This document shows positions 53,086 through 64,000 of a stretch of 64,000 nucleotides of DNA, one piece after another. Origin of the DNA: Bryopsis sp. KO-2023 (taxonomy: Eukaryota; Chlorophyta; Ulvophyceae; Bryopsidales; Bryopsidaceae); the NCBI GenBank assembly GCA_030272585.1, contig BSYQ01000006.1, forward strand, positions 1,885,001 through 1,949,000, in the 5' to 3' direction. Each line of letters begins with the position of its first letter. Positions within the stretch are counted from its first letter, which is position 1. A program made the translations under genes and the position numbers. The notes under the pieces were generated by a model that was given only the letters and a program-made list of their open reading frames with translations, ran no database searches and was not told the DNA's origin.

Positions 53086-54546
53086 CTAGTTTTCCACTTT
53101 GGCAACTTTTCTCTGCTCTTTCACTTTGGTTTTCGGACACTGCATTTCATTCCAGCCGATCGGCACCATTGGGATTCCTGATGACAGACACACAAACGAA
53201 TACGTCACGACCACCTTGATTCTTTCCATGTTGATCTTCTTTTTTTTTGAAGGTTTCTTTTTGAAAGAGGCAACTTTTTCAAGTATATTTTGGGGGTAAG
53301 GTTTCGTGCGAGGGGTTTTCGACAACCCACCTGCCATGCTTTCCGCATAGACCACCCCCAAATCATTTCTTGCCGTCGTCAAATAATACGATCTGACATC
53401 GCCGAGGGAAATCACTTCCGCTCGGACCAAGTCTCCTGGCATGAAGCAATCTGGAAGCTTCACTGTGTCGATCTGAGTGGCCCGGACGTCCTGCGACCTT
53501 CCCAGCGAAACACAACAGACAGAAATTCATGCACAATTTTTCACTAAATCTTTCACTAGTCAGAGAACTCAAGACAAGCCTAAACTTGGGCAGCGACTTC
53601 TTCCCTCGTTCTAAATGCCACTCTTCGACACGAACAGAAATCTGTTGCATGTGGGGCTGCAATACCTGATCGTCCCATTGAACAGGGTCCTCAATGCTTG
53701 CTTTCCAATGCACAGAATTTCCACCCCGACATATTGCGCTTGTAATCGATTCACCTGAACTGCACCAAACCAATGTCCCTCAAATGTCATGCATGCATGC
53801 TGTCAAGGCCCGATGGTGGTGGTCGGCGTTTTGTCCGGCGTATCGTTTCGAGAAAAAGGAAGCATTTAACAATCTTTAGAGTGTGGCGCATCCAACAATG
53901 ATGGATGTGTGGTCGATGTTACACACAACATATCAAAAATGAACTGCATGGACCTGTACATTACTCATTGCGCAGTGGATGGGCTCCATGGAGCTCCCAC
54001 CCTCGAAGCAACACATTTGGTGCCAAAAAAAAAAGAAAAATTCTTGCCAACAGATAACATGGAATTGCTTTTTTTGCAGTCCTTTTCCTTACTCGGCCCA
54101 TGATGATGTCACCAACTTTCGGCACCACTCGCTTGGTTGCCCGTTCATTCACCACGCTGATGATCGGATTCTAGGATGAAACACTCTCCATCAGAAAAAA
54201 AGCTTTTCTGTCTTTGAAAAAAAATCTACCCAGATTATTTTTATTTTTATTCAATTGTTTTTTTTTGCAGCAGGGAGGATCGTCCGTTGTTCTACCTTCC
54301 CCTCTTCCCCGGAAATTTCTTGCCGTCGCCCAACGATAGAAGCGTAAACGAATCCATCTCGTTTGTAAGTTCCTGTGGCCGCCTTCAACTCGCTCTACAC
54401 AAAACTCACGAAAACACAGAAAAGGACTTCGGCAAAACGTTTTGAACATCAGCTGAGCGGTCGGGCTGACAAAAAGCAAGGTGCTTCTCGCTCGGGGAGC
54501 ATACCTCTAAACCAAGTCTGTCTCCGGGACATACGATCGACGACAT
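53086..54546 (-). CDS. CSL4: RNA exosome subunit CSL4 (EXOSC1)
   Basis: Exon 1 (54546-54505) encodes [14 protein letters not shown] and joins in phase 0 to [20 protein letters not shown] then [13 protein letters not shown], the N-terminal CSL4 domain with G-T-Y-x-R-D-G-x-Y-A-S. Then come [56 protein letters not shown], and an exon with [27 protein letters not shown] and [16 protein letters not shown], the S1 domain. The last exon gives [20 protein letters not shown], the C-terminal zinc-ribbon-like element found with one Cys in many eukaryotes, and ends with TAG at 53088-53086. CSL4 caps the nine-subunit exosome core that trims and degrades RNA 3'-5'. All six exons join in phase. The gene looks complete. 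Confidence 0.95.
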
Positions 54547-55977
54547 AGCTGACGACTTTGCCGCTTCTTTGGAGAAAAACAGAGGGCTGCGGAGAAAGCA
54601 TTACACCGCATCACATTTTTGGAGTACCAGAATATCCAACTCAGCAGCCACGTTTCCATATTTTTAATTCAATAATTTTCCGCATAATTTTTATTTTGCT
54701 CGTATGACTGACTACTTGATGCAGCCATTGTGGTGGGGCTGTCTGAGCCAGCACTGATGCTTGGGCTCTGGAAATTCAGGTCAGGTTATTATAAAGAAAA
54801 AGGAAACTGCAGTGCCATGACATATATTCGATCACCTTCATAGATGCAAGGAACTATCCTAGATGCAAATGTGGGCAGATTCTGTTGGGTTTCTCCTGGT
54901 TTTTTGTTTGTTTTTTTCTGGGTTTTATAGAAAGGCCATGAATACATCACACAAGCCATCAATCATGAACAAGCAAGTTTTTTTTTCCATCTAACAGTAC
55001 TTTCTTTTCCTTTTTATTTTCCTGAGTCTGTTTTTTTAATCTCCTCATCCTCGTTCCCATAGGATGTCGAAAACAAAAACACCTTCGATATCCCAGAAAG
55101 CCTCAAAGAAAAAGAAAAATAAAGGCTAAAAAGAAACAGCCCCAAAACAAAATAATAAAAAAAGGTACCAATGAAATTTCTGTAGCACTTCTATCTCTAT
55201 CTCTGCCAATCCGAGTCAAATCAAAAGAGAAAAAAAAAAGGAAAAAAAAAACAAACAGAGAAACAAACATATAGCAGAAGTGACAATGACAAAGCAATAG
55301 CAATGATAACAAAAGAAAAACAGTAAAAAAAATACTCCAAATAATTACTGTGAAACACTATTTTTTTTCCCCAAAAAAGACAAAAGCCGTCAACCCCCCC
55401 ACCCCACAGAAACAGAGAAGGGTGGGGGAGGGGGAAAAAGGAGTGACCGATGTGCCAAACAATATGGTCACTCTTTTCTCAACACACTCGATGGACGGAA
55501 ATAAAACAGACGAATAGCATGGAATATGTGGCTTGGAGGTAGATAAGTCGTGTTGCAATCCGTGTTCTTTTTGGGGGCAGTTTTTCCTTCTTTTTTTTCC
55601 GCTGGCTCTACTCTTCAGTTCCCTCCACCACTACGCCAGAATAAGTACCATGTCGGACATAGAGGCTTCGAGGGGGATTACAAGGCTCCAGTCTGACAAG
55701 CATATTGGCATTGGCCTGGGCAACACGGAAAAACCACCACAGAACCCTTCACAAAGCGAAGCAAAAAAAAAAAAAGCAACCTTTTGGAAACGATAATTGG
55801 AGTTCCTTGACATGATGCACACTAGGGACAATGCAAAAAATTTGATCGATGAGTAATACACCCGGAAAGACAAAAAAATATGAGGTTCACATTGTGGAAA
55901 ACGAAAAACACTATCCTTACTCTTTTTTTTTCTGTTATTATTTTAATCTACTTTTTTTTTCTCTTCTTTTTCTTCCC
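54547..55977. other. spacer between CSL4 and the thiol dioxygenase gene
   Basis: About 1.4 kb of A/T-rich sequence with poly-A and C-rich runs (for example near 55394-55440). It must contain the CSL4 promoter and the dioxygenase 3' UTR. Frames are short and unsupported. Confidence 0.45.
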
Positions 55978-57153
55978 TTAGAAATGTCTTCCAGACTGAT
56001 TAAGAAATCCCCTCACGTTGATTAATCCATCGTCTGTTTCCTGGACGGCAGCAGGGAACACCTCTCTGTAATAAGTGCAGTCCCTGCCCTCATCGACATC
56101 GTAAGGAGGAGACATCACGTCCAGCACGGCGCAAGGAGTGATCGCCCGAAACGCATGAATGTTTGCATGGTTCGGGAAACAAACGCTTGTCGACTCAGAA
56201 CCCTTCAGCTGTCCATCCGCAATAAGTTTGGCATTTCCATCCCGACCTAGACAGCCCACCAAATTAAAAAAAACAAAACAAAAATGACCCCCCCCCAGCA
56301 AAATCATCATCCATGATGCGTCTTTTTATTATTCTTTTTATTATGTAGTTGCTTGTTGTGCTTCTATGGCGATAGGTTCGAAAGCAATCCTTTTTTTTTA
56401 CAAACCCGTTGCAAAAAAAATTCAGAACGGAAAAAAAAAAATAAAAAAAATCCTTCAGATGCATGCATGCCAAGGATCCAGGCTACCATTCACAGCACAT
56501 CGATTTCGGGTCGAGGCAATCTTATCACGGCTAAGTCTCAAGGTTCAAGAAGAACTCATCGCATATTCACCAGCACCGAGGAAAAGATCAGGAAATGGAT
56601 GAGCCATCTGCATGCCCTCACCCTCATCAGCCCACTGGTATGCCCTCATGTGCATTTTCCCATACAGCAGTCTCGACAAAACCGTCATCCCCGGATGATC
56701 ATGCAAAGGAAGAACCGCATTAGCGGGCAGGCAAAATATCCCCACGTGGAGGCCCGCTTCTTCCCGCACTCCTAAATACGTGATCGCGCCAGGCCACTCG
56801 GGTTCACCAGAAGCGGTGGATTCCCCTGACGACCTGCCCACCTCGTCCGGCAGCCTGCCCATACCCAACTCTTCCAACGGAACAGCGCACATCGCTTCCA
56901 ACAGAGACGCCACGGATTGCTGTGACGGGATCTGCTGTTTCGAGAAAGTGGATTTCGCGAGATTGTAGAGAATCTGTAACTTCGACGTGGTGCGTTCCAT
57001 TCGCTCCGGCGTCAGGTGCTGGGCGGCACCAGATGTGATAGACCTTCCACTCTTGTCTCCACGAAGCCGCCCCGTTGCGGCCCGAAGCCCGTGTCTTATA
57101 CCCATGCGCGTGGCAACCCGAGGACCCTCGACCAAAACGGACGTCTTGATCAT
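55978..57153 (-). CDS. PCO: cysteamine/plant cysteine dioxygenase family (ADO/PCO)
   Basis: Two exons (57153-56571 and 56246-55978) join in phase 1 and give 283 residues. The family region starts with KLQILYNLAKSTF and SLLEAMCAVPLEELGM, followed by ITYLGVREEAGLHVGIFCLP. The metal site is LPLHDHPGMTVLSRLLYGKM with the third His in NHANIHAF, and then CAVLDVMSPPYDVDEGRDCT and YYREVF. These are the cupin iron ligands and the closing D-V-x-x-P-P-Y...R-x-C-x-Y-Y of ADO/PCO enzymes. They oxidise thiols (N-terminal Cys of proteins in plants and animals, or cysteamine) with O2 and act as oxygen sensors in the Arg/N-degron pathway. The first ATG (57153) gives an Arg-rich leader of about 50 residues; a start at MERTTSKLQ is possible. 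Confidence 0.9.
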
Positions 57154-57588
57154 ATCCCGCAAGAAAAAACAGCGATCCTCTGCGTATTGGATAATCGAAA
57201 CGTGTAGAAGAGCGAGGTCAGTCCGTCATATTCGCCGCGTCCCCCCCGTACCTTCAGGACGGTCTGTGATAGGGGTGTTGCGGGTTGCTTTCTGGCGCCG
57301 GCTCGACACTTCCAACGCGACCGAATAACAAGACAGGTGGTGGTGACGTGTATTGCGATTTCCTTGGGAAGCAACTTTCACCTCTTTCCTGTTGGGTTTC
57401 TGTGCTGAAGTTTGATCCACAGCAAATGTGCAACAGCTCTTTCCAGACACTGCAACCAAGCAGAAATCGATGCAGCTGTCTGTAAGTTTTTGGAAGGCTC
57501 GATCATGCATTCGATCTGGATGTATCCAGGCATTATTTTTATTATTTTTTGCTCTGGTGGTGATCGGTCCTCAATCCTTTCAGGATGT
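57154..57588. other. divergent promoter region, dioxygenase side
   Basis: No supported exon. Lies between the dioxygenase start and repeat copy B. Confidence 0.4.
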
Positions 57589-57710
57589 GTTGAATTCACA
57601 TTTTTGCAATAAAAAAGTACGACCCCCGTTCCAACCAAAGTCCCTTCAAATACCACAACCCAGAGTCCAAACTGCACAGCAACTACCCAACTGAATTAGC
57701 CCTTTCCACA
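57589..57710 (+). repeat. dispersed repeat, copy B
   Basis: Starts GTTGAATTCACATTTTTGCA and ends with CTGAATTAGCCCTTTCCACA. It is the shortest of the three copies and lies in the dioxygenase/BTF3 divergent spacer. Confidence 0.85.
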
Positions 57711-58182
57711 CATTTGATTTGCTTCTTTGTGATTTCCATTTTGAGTTTTCGTTTCCATTTGATCAAATCATGATTTGACTCTTTTTCATTTCCGTTTTGA
57801 GGAGATTTTCGGGGTCGGATCACAGGGATGATCACGACACGTCAGCAACTGGCACAGAAGCCTCCGCTGGGCGGTGAAGTTATGTTTTGCTTCAATAATT
57901 CGGCCGTCGCCTTCTTCGGACTCTCAGAGGTCAAAGCCACATTTTAAACACGGCGATTGGGTCGACAAGGTGAAAACAAGCGCTAAAACACGGAACCCCC
58001 CTGGAAATAAACCCACGTTTTCGAGAACGGTCGTGGGAAGTTTCTGTGGGGACGGTTGGGGGGAGGGTTTGGATAAAAAGAAACAGAAATAGGCGTTGCG
58101 GCAGCTTCGTTTCAGAGGAGCGGTTTCTGATGAGGAGGGAGGATTCGTTCGAGCTGACGTTTTGTGGGTCTGTTTCCGACAG
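57711..58182. promoter_or_regulatory. BTF3 promoter and 5' UTR region
   Basis: 472 bp upstream of the BTF3 ATG. The acceptor-like TTCCGACAG directly before the ATG suggests a 5' UTR intron. No TATA box is obvious. Confidence 0.35.
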
Positions 58183-59968
58183 ATGAACCGCGAGAAGCTC
58201 ATGAAAATGGCGAACGTCGTCCGTACGGGCGGAAAGGGGAGCGTGAGACGGTGGGCGCCTGGTGTATTCCTGTTTTCGCCGCTTTGCCGATCTGATCGGG
58301 CTCTGTGTTTTCCCTTCACGATTTCCTTTAGCTTTCGTTATTCTTTTCGGAATGGGAGCAACGGTATTCTTAAGCTGGAGATGTCGGACTTTCTTCATAC
58401 GGCTTATTTTTCGTTTCTTTTTTTTCTTTTAGAAAGAAGAAGGCCGTGCATAAGACGACATCCACAGACGACAAGCGTCTCCAGAACACCCTTAAACGTC
58501 TTGGCGTCAACACCATTCCCCAAATCGAGGAGGTCAATCTCTTCTTCGACAGCAACGTCGTCCACTTCACCAACCCCAGGGGTAACCCTTCTCTTTTTTT
58601 TCTAGAGGCTTTTTGGTGTTTTTCCGGGTTTTTTTTTCTCGACCTTTTCTGAAAAGTGAACGGTGGGGTGCTCATCTCGGAAGAAGGATTTTGAGTTTTG
58701 AAATGGCTGACGGTTAAAAAAAAGTAACTGTCTGTTTCGCTTTGTTGTTCAGTGCAAGCTTCCATTGCGGCCAACACCTACGTGGTCAGTGGATCTTCGC
58801 AGGAGAAGAGTGAGTAGCTCGGGTCAATTCAGTGTTTGCGTTGTCTTTTCTTTTGTTCGGGATTTACACGACGTGCGCTTGTCGAAACGTTCGTCGCTGA
58901 GTGTCGGACTGGTTGTTTCGTGGTGGTTTAGAACTGGCGGACCTCTTGCCTGGAATCATCAACCAGATGGGCCCCGACAGTCTGAACAACCTCAAGCGCA
59001 TGGCTGCCCAGATGCAGGTCAGCTTCATTTTTGAAAACCTTTTTTTATTTGTCACAACACCACCTGCTGCACCCAAAAACCTTTGTTTTAGTTTTTTTTT
59101 TTTAGAAATGGAGTCACTTTTGAATCGGATCCTCCAAGTCGCACCTTCTGTGAAGATAATTTAAAAAAAGGGGACCTTCAAAAAGAAGCATATCTTGTAT
59201 CTTGAATAATAATTGGTTGAAAAAAAGAGCAACTTTGATAAGCTTTTTTTTGGAGAAGCAATGGCTGTGTAAAGCACTTCCGATTGGAGTGCGTCATGTC
59301 GAAAGGTGTGAGAAATTGATTCTTTTTTTGCCCTTTTTTTCCTTTTTTTCAGATGCAGGAGGCACATCAGATTGAAGACGACGATGATGGTCAGTCCATA
59401 CATCTTTCCCTATTGTTCAAAATATGATTACCTTGTTCAGATATTGTGGCATTTAGTTATTTGCCCATATGATTTTGCAGAAAAAAAATATCAAACTACA
59501 GTGATACAAAAAATAATAAATTAATGGAGAAAGGGATGGAAATGGGACTGAGGTCGTTCAACATTCGACAAGGAAGTATCTCCATTCTCTCTAAGAAAAG
59601 ATTTTTTTTACTCTAATAAACAGACTAAGAATCGTTGCATGTCCGTTTTTGAGGCCGTGTTTTGGTGCCTCGTCCTCCAAGTCGTTTTTTCATTTTTCAA
59701 AATATTACCTCTTTCTATGCAACACTTGTTACAGTTTTACATAATACATTTTTTTGAATTTTTTTGCTCCAAATCTGCAAACCTATTTTTTCGTTTCAAA
59801 TGAAGATCGAAAATCTTAAAAGTAGAATCTTGAACAAGAGGTTTTTATCCCCCCACCCCCCTTCTGGTTTTCTCTTATCATAATTTTTTAACTTTATTTT
59901 TTGTATTCCTTACTTTTCCTGCAGATGTTCCGGCGCTGGTGGAGGATTTTGAGGAAGCTGCCAAGTAA
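58183..59968 (+). CDS. BTF3: BTF3, nascent polypeptide-associated complex beta subunit
   Basis: Exon 1 (58183-58250) starts MNREKLMKMANVVRTGGKGS and joins in phase 2 to exon 2 (58433-58581) with RRKKKAVHK, the basic ribosome-binding patch. Then comes the NAC domain: RLQNTLKRLGVNTIPQIEEV, NLFFDSNVVHFTNPR, VQASIAANTYVVSGSSQEK, LADLLPGIINQMGPDSLNNL and KRMAAQMQ. Short last exons give QIEDDDDDVPALVEDFEEAA and TAA at 59966-59968. NAC beta pairs with NAC alpha at the ribosome exit tunnel and shields nascent chains. Total length, about 155 residues, matches the family. Confidence 0.95.
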
Positions 59969-61524
59969 GAGAACAGTCTTTTACGGGCCGCTGAATACAA
60001 GTTAGGTTGGGGAGGAAAAGAAAAGAAAAAAAAAGGAAATTAGATGGGGGATGATTTTGCACGTCGGTTTTTGTTTGGCATCCTGCCGAAAAGACAAGTA
60101 GGGGGAGGGAGGGGAAAAAAGAAAACAAAAAAAAAGCAGCAGCATAGTACTAAGTACTAAGACTAAGGGATGTTTGCAAATTCTGGTTTCTGGGTTCCCC
60201 TCCATTTCTTTGGGTAAAAACTGATTGTTCTACCAAAAAAAAAAGTATCAAGTTCAAAAAGCATGAAAGTTGAAAATGCTTTTGCAGCTTTTGCTTTTTT
60301 TTAGGGGGCCCTTTTTTCTTTTCTTTTTTTTTTTTGGTTTGATGCTCTCTGGGCAGATTGGTTTTGCTTGTGAAAAAAAGAAACTATATTTTTTTTAAAG
60401 AAACAAAAGGATATTTTTTTTCTTCTTCTGTGGGGTTGCTGGAACTTAAACTCATCGAAAGGGTGAATTGGAGAAGGGGAAAAAAAAAGGAAACACCAGT
60501 TTCGAAAAAAAAAAAAAAAAAGGTTGTAAAGGGAGGTAAAGAACTTGTGAAGGAAAATCTGTTTATGTCTTTTTTTTAATATGTCTGGGGAAAAGGGCGA
60601 AAAAAAGATGGGTTGGATTATCAGGGTTTCGAAAGAAAAGAAAAAAAAGGAATTAAAAACTTTTTACAGAATGGAGTGTTTCGGTGGATATATTTTCAGA
60701 TTTAAACCAAAATTCGTGTTGGAGATAGCATGACTTCGTGTTTTTTTTTTGTATTTTTTTGCCCATTTCCTTCCTCCCCCCCCCTTTCCGGAGGGGAAAT
60801 CCATTTGTTTAATTTTGTGTGGCTGAGAAATTAGACAGGAAATTTGATAAAAAAAAAGTTAGCAGGGAGTGGTGGTGGGGGGTCGGTTGGAGGAAAGGGG
60901 TGGGGGCGGGGAAATCCAAAAAAAAAAAAGAAAGAAAAGGTAAAGTTGGAAAAGAGGGAAAAAGAAATTCTGATGAATATGGCAGGCATATATAAAAAGG
61001 GTGAGAACTACGATTTGCGTTTTTTTTGCAGCATGGTGTTTTTTTTTTGCACTCTTGTTGTTTGGGTCTGGTGGATTGGTGCAGCGGAGAAACCGTAAAA
61101 ATGAGTGTGTAAAGAGTTTTGGATTCGTTGGTATTTCCTTCCCCCCTTCTTTTTATTTCTTTTTCTATTTTTTGGAGGGAGGGGGAGGGGTCCTTTGGCG
61201 ATTTCCGCTGCCAAATAGTTAGGTTGGGGGGGGGGGGCACTTTTTCTGTTTTCCCTCTTCCTGAGAAAACCTCACTTTGCCCCGCCAGGATTCATGGTTG
61301 TCAACACCAGCAAACAGGACACAACATCTTCACAACGACGACACCATTCACAACCGATATATGAGCAATGTCAAGCTAAGGAAGAGACTTTCTGTTGGAG
61401 CAACAGAACTTTCTTTTTTTTTCAATACCCCCCCCCCCCCCTTTCCTGCAGTCTACCGTTAGAATAGACTGTCAACCTGGCCTTACACAGGTTGGCAGAA
61501 GAAAATGGGACCAGGAAAATTAAA
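59969..61524. other. low-complexity spacer downstream of BTF3
   Basis: A/T/G-rich homopolymer runs, including C12 near 61430. No supported gene. Confidence 0.4.
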
Positions 61525-61654
61525 GTTGAATTCACATTTTTACAGTAAAAAGTACGACCCCTATTCCAACTGGAGTCCCTTCAAATACCACGAACCATAG
61601 TCCTGACTGTGCAAAATGCACAGCAACTACCCAACTGAATTAGCCCTTTCCACA
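61525..61654 (+). repeat. dispersed repeat, copy C
   Basis: Starts GTTGAATTCACATTTTTACA, contains CCCTTCAAATACCACGAACC and ends CTGAATTAGCCCTTTCCACA. Very close to copy B over the last 40 bp. Confidence 0.85.
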
Positions 61655-63482
61655 ACTGCATTGACACTTCGTTTATCTTCTTCAGGGTTCCATACTCGTT
61701 CCTTGCCAGTGAATTAAAGTTTGGGGGAGGAGTTGGTATTGAATGTGGGTGTGAGTGAGATGATGCAGTGTCCCTTGAAACACCAAAATTCTGAGTAAAC
61801 AAACTAGCATCACCACTCGAGAAATAAAAACTGTTGCAGTTCACCACACCAATTTCTCAGACCATGTATATGGGGGCACTGTCCCTGTGTTGGAAGTCAG
61901 TTGACCGATTGAGTTGTTCGGGGTTGTTGGTAAGGGGAACGATGACTGGCTATACTGTTTTCGTTCCAGTACAGTATGGTACACTCGCCGAAGCATAAAA
62001 ATAAAGGAGACTGAGTTGTTCCTTTTTGTATTGTAAACTTTGTTCTCCTTTGTGAATACAACACTTGGAAGTTGCTGTGTCAGAAGACTCCACCCCGAAA
62101 AAAAAACACAGAAAGGACCATAGTGGGGACACCACCCCACAAACTGCTCTTGGCAGAAAGCATCCTGACTACGATATTTGCATGAAAATTGCTGTTTGAA
62201 GATGGCGCTGTGGCCATACGCAGTCCACTGCAGCTGTTTTCAGAGTCTGTGGCGTGGAAATAAGGAGGCAAATGGAATTTCATCGGCTGTAAACCCGTAT
62301 GAGCTAAGAAATAGTTCCTAGGCCAAACAAGCGTCACAGTGGCAATCCTTACACTATCCCAATTCCACCAACCAATGTTACGGGACAATTCAGGGGTTGC
62401 AATCGTTAATCAGAAGAGTGGCGTTGAGGGCCCACATTGATATCACCACTCATTGGGAACAATTGATAATCACCTTAAGTGAGATTGTGGACCGTTTGGT
62501 GCACCTTGAGCATGGAATCAAATTCCCCTACACCTCATTTTATCCACGATCCTTTTTCATTCTGCTTACTTGACTTTGTCCATGAAAAGCCTCTAACATT
62601 CATAAACACTGCTTTGTCGCTGCTTTGAAGCCACCCATCAGCCAGATATCCTTGTTCTATCAAAGTCGAGCATTCAGGTTCATCCAATGCTGATGAGGCC
62701 TTTGTGTTTACTGGTTCAAACTAACAAGGAAATGATGTAATGGAGTGTAACTGTGGGGTGCGGTTTGGTGAATGGGGGTCATTGATTGAGTCAAGGTGCC
62801 TTTGTACGGCCAAATTCCAACATACCCGTTGCAACAGGCAGAAGCCATTTCTCCAGAGAACCGACCCTTTGCATGAAAATGGGATGTGTTGGTGCGATTG
62901 TGTGCTGGGTTTATTACCTCGCGCTCAATATCATGTCATGCTTCAAAAACGACTTGTACCCCCATTTATAATCGATGACGTGTGGATTCGAACCACATTC
63001 TCGATCACACTCTTCCCCATGTCTCCATGACTCACTTGTAGGAGTCGAGGGGTTTTCGCGCGCGCACGTGTTTTCGACAGTCGGAAATACGGCAGATTCC
63101 TGTACTGGACAAGGTCTGGCCTGGCATTTTTTGAGCAGGGAAAATTCTGTACGCCGTTTTGGAGAGGTCGCTTCTGAAACAGTGTGATTGTTGTTATGCT
63201 GGTTCGTTTCCGCGCGTACAGATTTTTGTGAAGTCTTCGACAAAGGGAAACGAACGATATCTGCGTAAGCGGTTTCTATCGCCCGCACCAGTGGGTTTTG
63301 TCCAGGATACATTCAAGCTCGGTTTTCGAAAGTATAGGAAAGCGAACCCTTGCCTGTCGACCAGCTTTTCGCGTGGGGGTCGGAGGTGGCCAGAGTAACG
63401 AAAAGAAGAGGTCTCCTTCGAAAGGGAAAAGGATATTGCGAAGGCCACTCTGGACTCCATTTGGTGAGGAGGTGCGGAAACC
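61655..63482. other. spacer with no supported gene
   Basis: About 1.8 kb of mixed sequence, less homopolymeric than the stretch before. Frames near 62740-63030 (+) and 62914-63312 (-) have no motif. It is likely promoter and 5' UTR of the SEC16-like gene towards the right end. Confidence 0.4.
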
Positions 63483-64000
63483 ATGTTGAATTTCATGAAG
63501 AGAAAGAAGGTAACCAAGGCCAAGCTCGGGGGCGAAAACAATTTCTACTTCAACGAAGACCTCGGGCGCTGGGTGGAACGTGGGAAGGAGGATGAGGCCG
63601 AACAGGAAGCTGCTCCAGCAGCCCCACCCACCGTGGATAATCCCGTCGAGCAACGTGTAATGAGCGGGGCGGGGCCTGCGTCGAAGTACGTCGACACTGG
63701 GTTTGGGAAGCCTAATGCGACCGCGAGCTCTCCCAAAGTTCCGGTGTTCGCTGGCGTGGCGAGTGCCAAAGCTCCCCCGCCTGGCGTGAGTTTTTTCGTT
63801 CCTCAGGCCCCTGCGGAGCCCGAATCCCCTGGGGAAGGGATTGGACTAATCGAAGACCACGAACTCACCCACTCCGGGTCCGGCGGTTCTGCGAGCCCCG
63901 ATGTCCCTCGTAGCAACAGTAATGAGGCGTGGTCCGGTCAAGACAGCGTGAAAATGGGCGACCCGTTGAGCGATTTTTACGGGAAGTCAGCAGAGGACCA
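63483..64000 (+). CDS. SEC16-type C-terminal-motif protein, 5' part
   Basis: Open from ATG 63483 to the window end (172 codons), with a stop 21 bp before the ATG in the same frame. It begins MLNFMKRKKVTKAKLGGENN and FYFNEDLGRWVERGKE. This matches the conserved SEC16 C-terminal element (K-A-K-L-G-x-x-N-x-F-Y-Y-x-x-x-L-x-R-W-V-x-x-G). Then come Pro/Ala/Ser-rich segments with SKYVDTGFGKPN and GVSFFVPQAPAEPESPGEG, also seen in plant SEC16 tails. SEC16 organises COPII coats at ER exit sites. In SEC16 this element lies near the C-terminus, so a start here is odd: either a split or shortened gene, or the ATG is internal and upstream exons were missed. G+C is higher than in the spacers, as in the other exons. 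Confidence 0.65.
   Translation, partial: MLNFMKRKKVTKAKLGGENNFYFNEDLGRWVERGKEDEAEQEAAPAAPPTVDNPVEQRVMSGAGPASKYVDTGFGKPNATASSPKVPVFAGVASAKAPPPGVSFFVPQAPAEPESPGEGIGLIEDHELTHSGSGGSASPDVPRSNSNEAWSGQDSVKMGDPLSDFYGKSAED

Overview
This window is nuclear DNA from an intron-rich, photosynthetic, flagellated eukaryote, most likely an alga. The plastid evidence is a CCB2/CCB4-type cytochrome b6f assembly factor, plus organelle-type GluRS and KsgA enzymes with N-terminal leaders. The flagellum evidence is a B9D2 transition-zone protein, a DUF4485 protein and a DUF4795 (QRICH2-like) coiled-coil protein. An expansin-like protein, an LPA1-type P-loop protein, a thiol dioxygenase of the PCO/ADO family and a plant-like SEC16 tail lean towards the green lineage, but I cannot name the organism. 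Genes are split by GT-AG introns of about 80 to 500 bp. Exons are clearly richer in G+C than introns, which are full of homopolymer runs. Most reading frames of 60-100 codons here are chance frames in introns or spacers. I rebuilt the gene models by hand, matching donor and acceptor phases.

Layout. 40-287 (+): 3' end of an Mpv17/PMP22 gene. 2814-3118 (-): a strongly folded RNA candidate with a tRNA-like 3' end and a Pol III-type T run. 4112-26705 (-): a same-strand run of expansin-like protein, DUF4485 protein, B9D2, LPA1-like 2-phosphoglycerate-kinase family protein, TAF1B/Rrn7-like Pol I factor and SEC62. A PIF/Harbinger-like MITE sits just upstream of the LPA1-like gene. 26936-29264 (+): CCB-type factor, divergent from SEC62. 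29594-33766 (-): DUF4795 coiled-coil protein. 34930-35522 (+): small secreted orphan, followed by three stacked perfect palindromes. 36862-52570 (+): glutamyl-tRNA synthetase, a kinase-fold protein with a broken catalytic loop, and KsgA/Dim1-type rRNA dimethylase. 53086-57153 (-): exosome subunit CSL4 and PCO/ADO thiol dioxygenase. 58183-59968 (+): BTF3/NAC-beta. 63483-64000 (+): start of a protein with a SEC16-type C-terminal motif, cut by the window end.

How the genes relate. There is no operon logic. Several genes fall in shared processes: ribosome and RNA metabolism (TAF1B-like, CSL4, KsgA, GluRS), nascent-chain handling and secretion (BTF3, SEC62, SEC16-like), and the flagellum (DUF4485, B9D2, DUF4795). 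The gene-poor stretches (45850-50468, 59969-63482 and others) are low-complexity DNA. They hold a three-copy dispersed repeat of about 130 bp that matches no coding gene.
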